64,000 nucleotides of DNA from Alphaproteobacteria bacterium. Its GTDB lineage: Bacteria; Pseudomonadota; Alphaproteobacteria; Rhodobacterales; Rhodobacteraceae. Below the pieces are notes generated by a model that was not told where the DNA came from, ran no database searches, and saw only the letters and a list, made by a program, of their open reading frames with translations. This document shows, in pieces, positions 62,350-64,000 of this stretch. The position numbers and the translations under genes were made by a program. Numbering within the stretch: the stretch's first letter is position 1; every line of letters begins with the position of its first letter. Where the stretch lies: assembly GCA_030427405.1 (NCBI GenBank), contig JAUHXK010000009.1, positions 168,938 to 232,937 of the forward strand, written 5' to 3'.

Positions 62350-64000
62350 GCGGGCACCTCTTGTCTGGCGGCACGGCCGCGTTGCAGGAAGGCGATCAGG
62401 CCCAGCAGGATCATCGCCGGGATATAGATCAGCTGTTTGGGGGGCTGGCTGGACGGCAGGCTGACCGAGGTCAGGCGGACCGCCTCGTCGCCATAGTAAT
62501 CGAAGATGTCCAGCTCGTCAGCCACAGGCGACCCGAACATCGGCTCCTCCAGCTTGATCAGCCCGTCTTCCGGCAGCAGCAACAGCCCCATAGCCTCGAC
62601 CCGTGCGGCACCGCCTTCTTCGCTGCCGACCGGGACCACGACCGTGGTGTCCACCATTTCCAGCGTGTCGAAATCGGGGCCACTGACGACCATGCGCACC
62701 TCGGTCCCGGGGGGCGTTTCGCCAATGGTCTCCACAAAGGCCGCAGGCTCAACACTGGCATATGGCGGAGAAAGCCTGTCCATGAAGAAATCCGGCCGGA
62801 AAAGCGCAAAGGCCACCAGGATCAGTGCAACGCTTTCGTAGATACGGCTATGGGCCAGGAAATACCCCATTGTCCCGGCCGTGAACACAAGGATCGCTAT
62901 GGTCGCGAATATCGCCACCGTTATCCCTTCGACCCAGGTCACATCGATCAGCAGCAGGTCCGTGTTGAAGATGAACACAAACGGCAACGCCACGGTGCGC
63001 AGGGAATAGAAGAAAGCGGTAAAGCCCGTCTTGATCGCATCCCCGCCCGACACCGCGGCCGCCGCAAAGCTGGCCAACCCGACCGGCGGGGTCACGTCGG
63101 CCATGATGCCGAAATAGAACACGAACAGATGCACCGCGATCAGCGGAACGATAAGCCCGCTTTGCGCACCCAACTCGACCACAACACCCGCCATCAGCGA
63201 GCTGACAACGATATAGTTCGCCGTGGTTGGCAGCCCCATACCCAGGATCAGGCTGAGGATACCGACCATGATCAGCATCAGGATCAGGTTGCCGCCCGAC
63301 AGGAACTCGACCAGATCGGCCATCACCTGCCCCACTCCGGTGAGCGTCACGGTGCCCACGATCACGCCTGCGGTGGCCGTGGCCAGCGCGATCCCGATCA
63401 TGTTACGCGCGCCGTCGATCAGCCCCTGCCACAGGTCGGCAACCCCGTCGATGAACGTGTCATGCAGGTTGCTTTGACCGCGAAACAGCGCCTTGAGCGG
63501 CTTTTGCGTCAGCAGGATTACGAACAGCAATGTTGTGGCCCAAAAGGCCGACAGCCCCGGCGATTTCTGTTCGATCATCAGGAAATAGACCAGGACGATG
63601 ATCGGCAAAAGATAGTGCAAACCGGCCTTGTAGATATCGGCGATGACCGGCAGCGTTACTTCTTTGGCGTTGGGATCATCGGGCTCCAGATCGGGAACCT
63701 GAGCCGCCAGGTACAAAAGAGCCACATAGATCGCGCAGACAATGAGGCTGAGGATCAGCCCGGCCGCCGATGGGGCCCATGTGGTAACCGCGTCAACCGG
63801 GAATTGCGAGGCATAGCACAGCCCGGCGAAGACCAGGAAAAAGGACAGCATACCGACCACGGTCCGGGCCAGGTGCACGTCGCGGTCGCCCAACGTCGGC
63901 ATGTTCCGCTTCACCGCCTCAAGGTGCACGATATAGACCAGCGCGATGTAGGAAATCGCCGCCGGCAGGAAGGCATGTGTGATCACTTCGACATACGAGA
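62346..64000 (-). CDS. TRAP transporter fused 4TM/12TM permease, TAXI type (5' end cut by window edge)
   Basis: At least 551 codons; the frame is still open at position 64000, with SYVEVITHAFLPAAISYIALVYIVHLEAVK continuing the TRAP large-subunit pattern. At least ten membrane spans, including GMGLPTTANYIVVSSLMAGVV and ADVTPPVGLASFAAAAVSGGDAIKTG, the DctM-type motifs of fused TAXI-TRAP permeases. It moves a small organic acid or similar solute driven by the sodium gradient. The N-terminal 4-TM part and the binding protein lie outside the window. It ends overlapping uspA. Confidence 0.88.
   Translation of the reverse strand, partial: SYVEVITHAFLPAAISYIALVYIVHLEAVKRNMPTLGDRDVHLARTVVGMLSFFLVFAGLCYASQFPVDAVTTWAPSAAGLILSLIVCAIYVALLYLAAQVPDLEPDDPNAKEVTLPVIADIYKAGLHYLLPIIVLVYFLMIEQKSPGLSAFWATTLLFVILLTQKPLKALFRGQSNLHDTFIDGVADLWQGLIDGARNMIGIALATATAGVIVGTVTLTGVGQVMADLVEFLSGGNLILMLIMVGILSLILGMGLPTTANYIVVSSLMAGVVVELGAQSGLIVPLIAVHLFVFYFGIMADVTPPVGLASFAAAAVSGGDAIKTGFTAFFYSLRTVALPFVFIFNTDLLLIDVTWVEGITVAIFATIAILVFTAGTMGYFLAHSRIYESVALILVAFALFRPDFFMDRLSPPYASVEPAAFVETIGETPPGTEVRMVVSGPDFDTLEMVDTTVVVPVGSEEGGAARVEAMGLLLLPEDGLIKLEEPMFGSPVADELDIFDYYGDEAVRLTSVSLPSSQPPKQLIYIPAMILLGLIAFLQRGRAARQEVPA

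Overview
The window is a contiguous, GC-rich, gene-dense piece of an alphaproteobacterial chromosome. Several features point to Rhodobacterales (roseobacter/Rhodobacter group): an iscR-suf operon whose IscR has lost the canonical cluster cysteines, CckA with a TTAA-N7-TTAA motif upstream, recA preceded by the alphaproteobacterial SOS box GTTC-N7-GTTC, a TAXI-type fused TRAP permease beside a UspA protein, and a ferredoxin-ASKHA corrinoid activator near a methyltetrahydrofolate:corrinoid methyltransferase and MetF. There are no insertion sequences, prophage, CRISPR array or rRNA. Two tRNA genes are present (Arg-CCG and Gly-CCC). The species cannot be named from sequence alone.

Layout. 1-1605: GNAT acetyltransferase (cut by the left edge) and a PQQ-type sugar dehydrogenase. 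1772-7101: a complete branched-chain-type ABC uptake operon (binding protein, two ATPases, two permeases). 7289-10224: small lipoprotein, HerA-like ATPase, a 471-bp gap with two orphan Rho-independent terminators (candidate small RNAs), and an IalB-family protein. 10274-12873: lpxD with its own acyl carrier protein and ketosynthase (lipid A acyl supply). 12910-15444: divergent L,D-transpeptidase and DUF882/MepK-like peptidase (3-3 cross-link synthesis and turnover). 15780-23430: iscR - cysteine desulfurase - sufB - small membrane protein - sufC - sufD - two Yip1-like membrane proteins - sufS, with an ICE/Irr-like palindrome upstream. 23611-28330: hydrolase, small protein, tandem HD-domain protein, SMR transporter and typA.

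28331-30357 is less ordinary: two large stem-loops after typA, a secreted Gly/Ser-repeat protein, a transglutaminase-like peptidase, and an AT-rich gap with a possible 53-aa basic ORF. 30358-40422: DUF1330 protein, alaS, recA, a sulfotransferase-like protein, cckA, an RsmB-type methyltransferase and guaB. 40639-46124: corrinoid/folate one-carbon genes (ASKHA activator, methyltransferase, MetF, PF13769 protein) interrupted by tRNA-Gly and PPK2; the partner corrinoid protein is not in the window. 46371-50266: phoX with a PHO-box-like site, divergent ppx, and rlmE. 50286-64000: octaheme cytochrome/TPR protein, YihY, AI-2E family exporter, periplasmic HAD phosphatase, cardiolipin synthase, K+ channel, an AttEFGH-like ABC system with a CrtC/AttH-type protein, and UspA-TRAP permease (cut by the right edge).

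The best leads are the small or unexplained items: three uncharacterised membrane proteins translationally coupled into the suf operon, Arg/Gly-rich tails shared by two enzymes of the corrinoid pathway, the tandem-HD protein, two orphan-terminator small-RNA candidates, a 43-aa membrane protein with its own terminator, and large stem-loops at the 3' ends of the liv and typA transcripts. No entirely new multi-gene system is evident.
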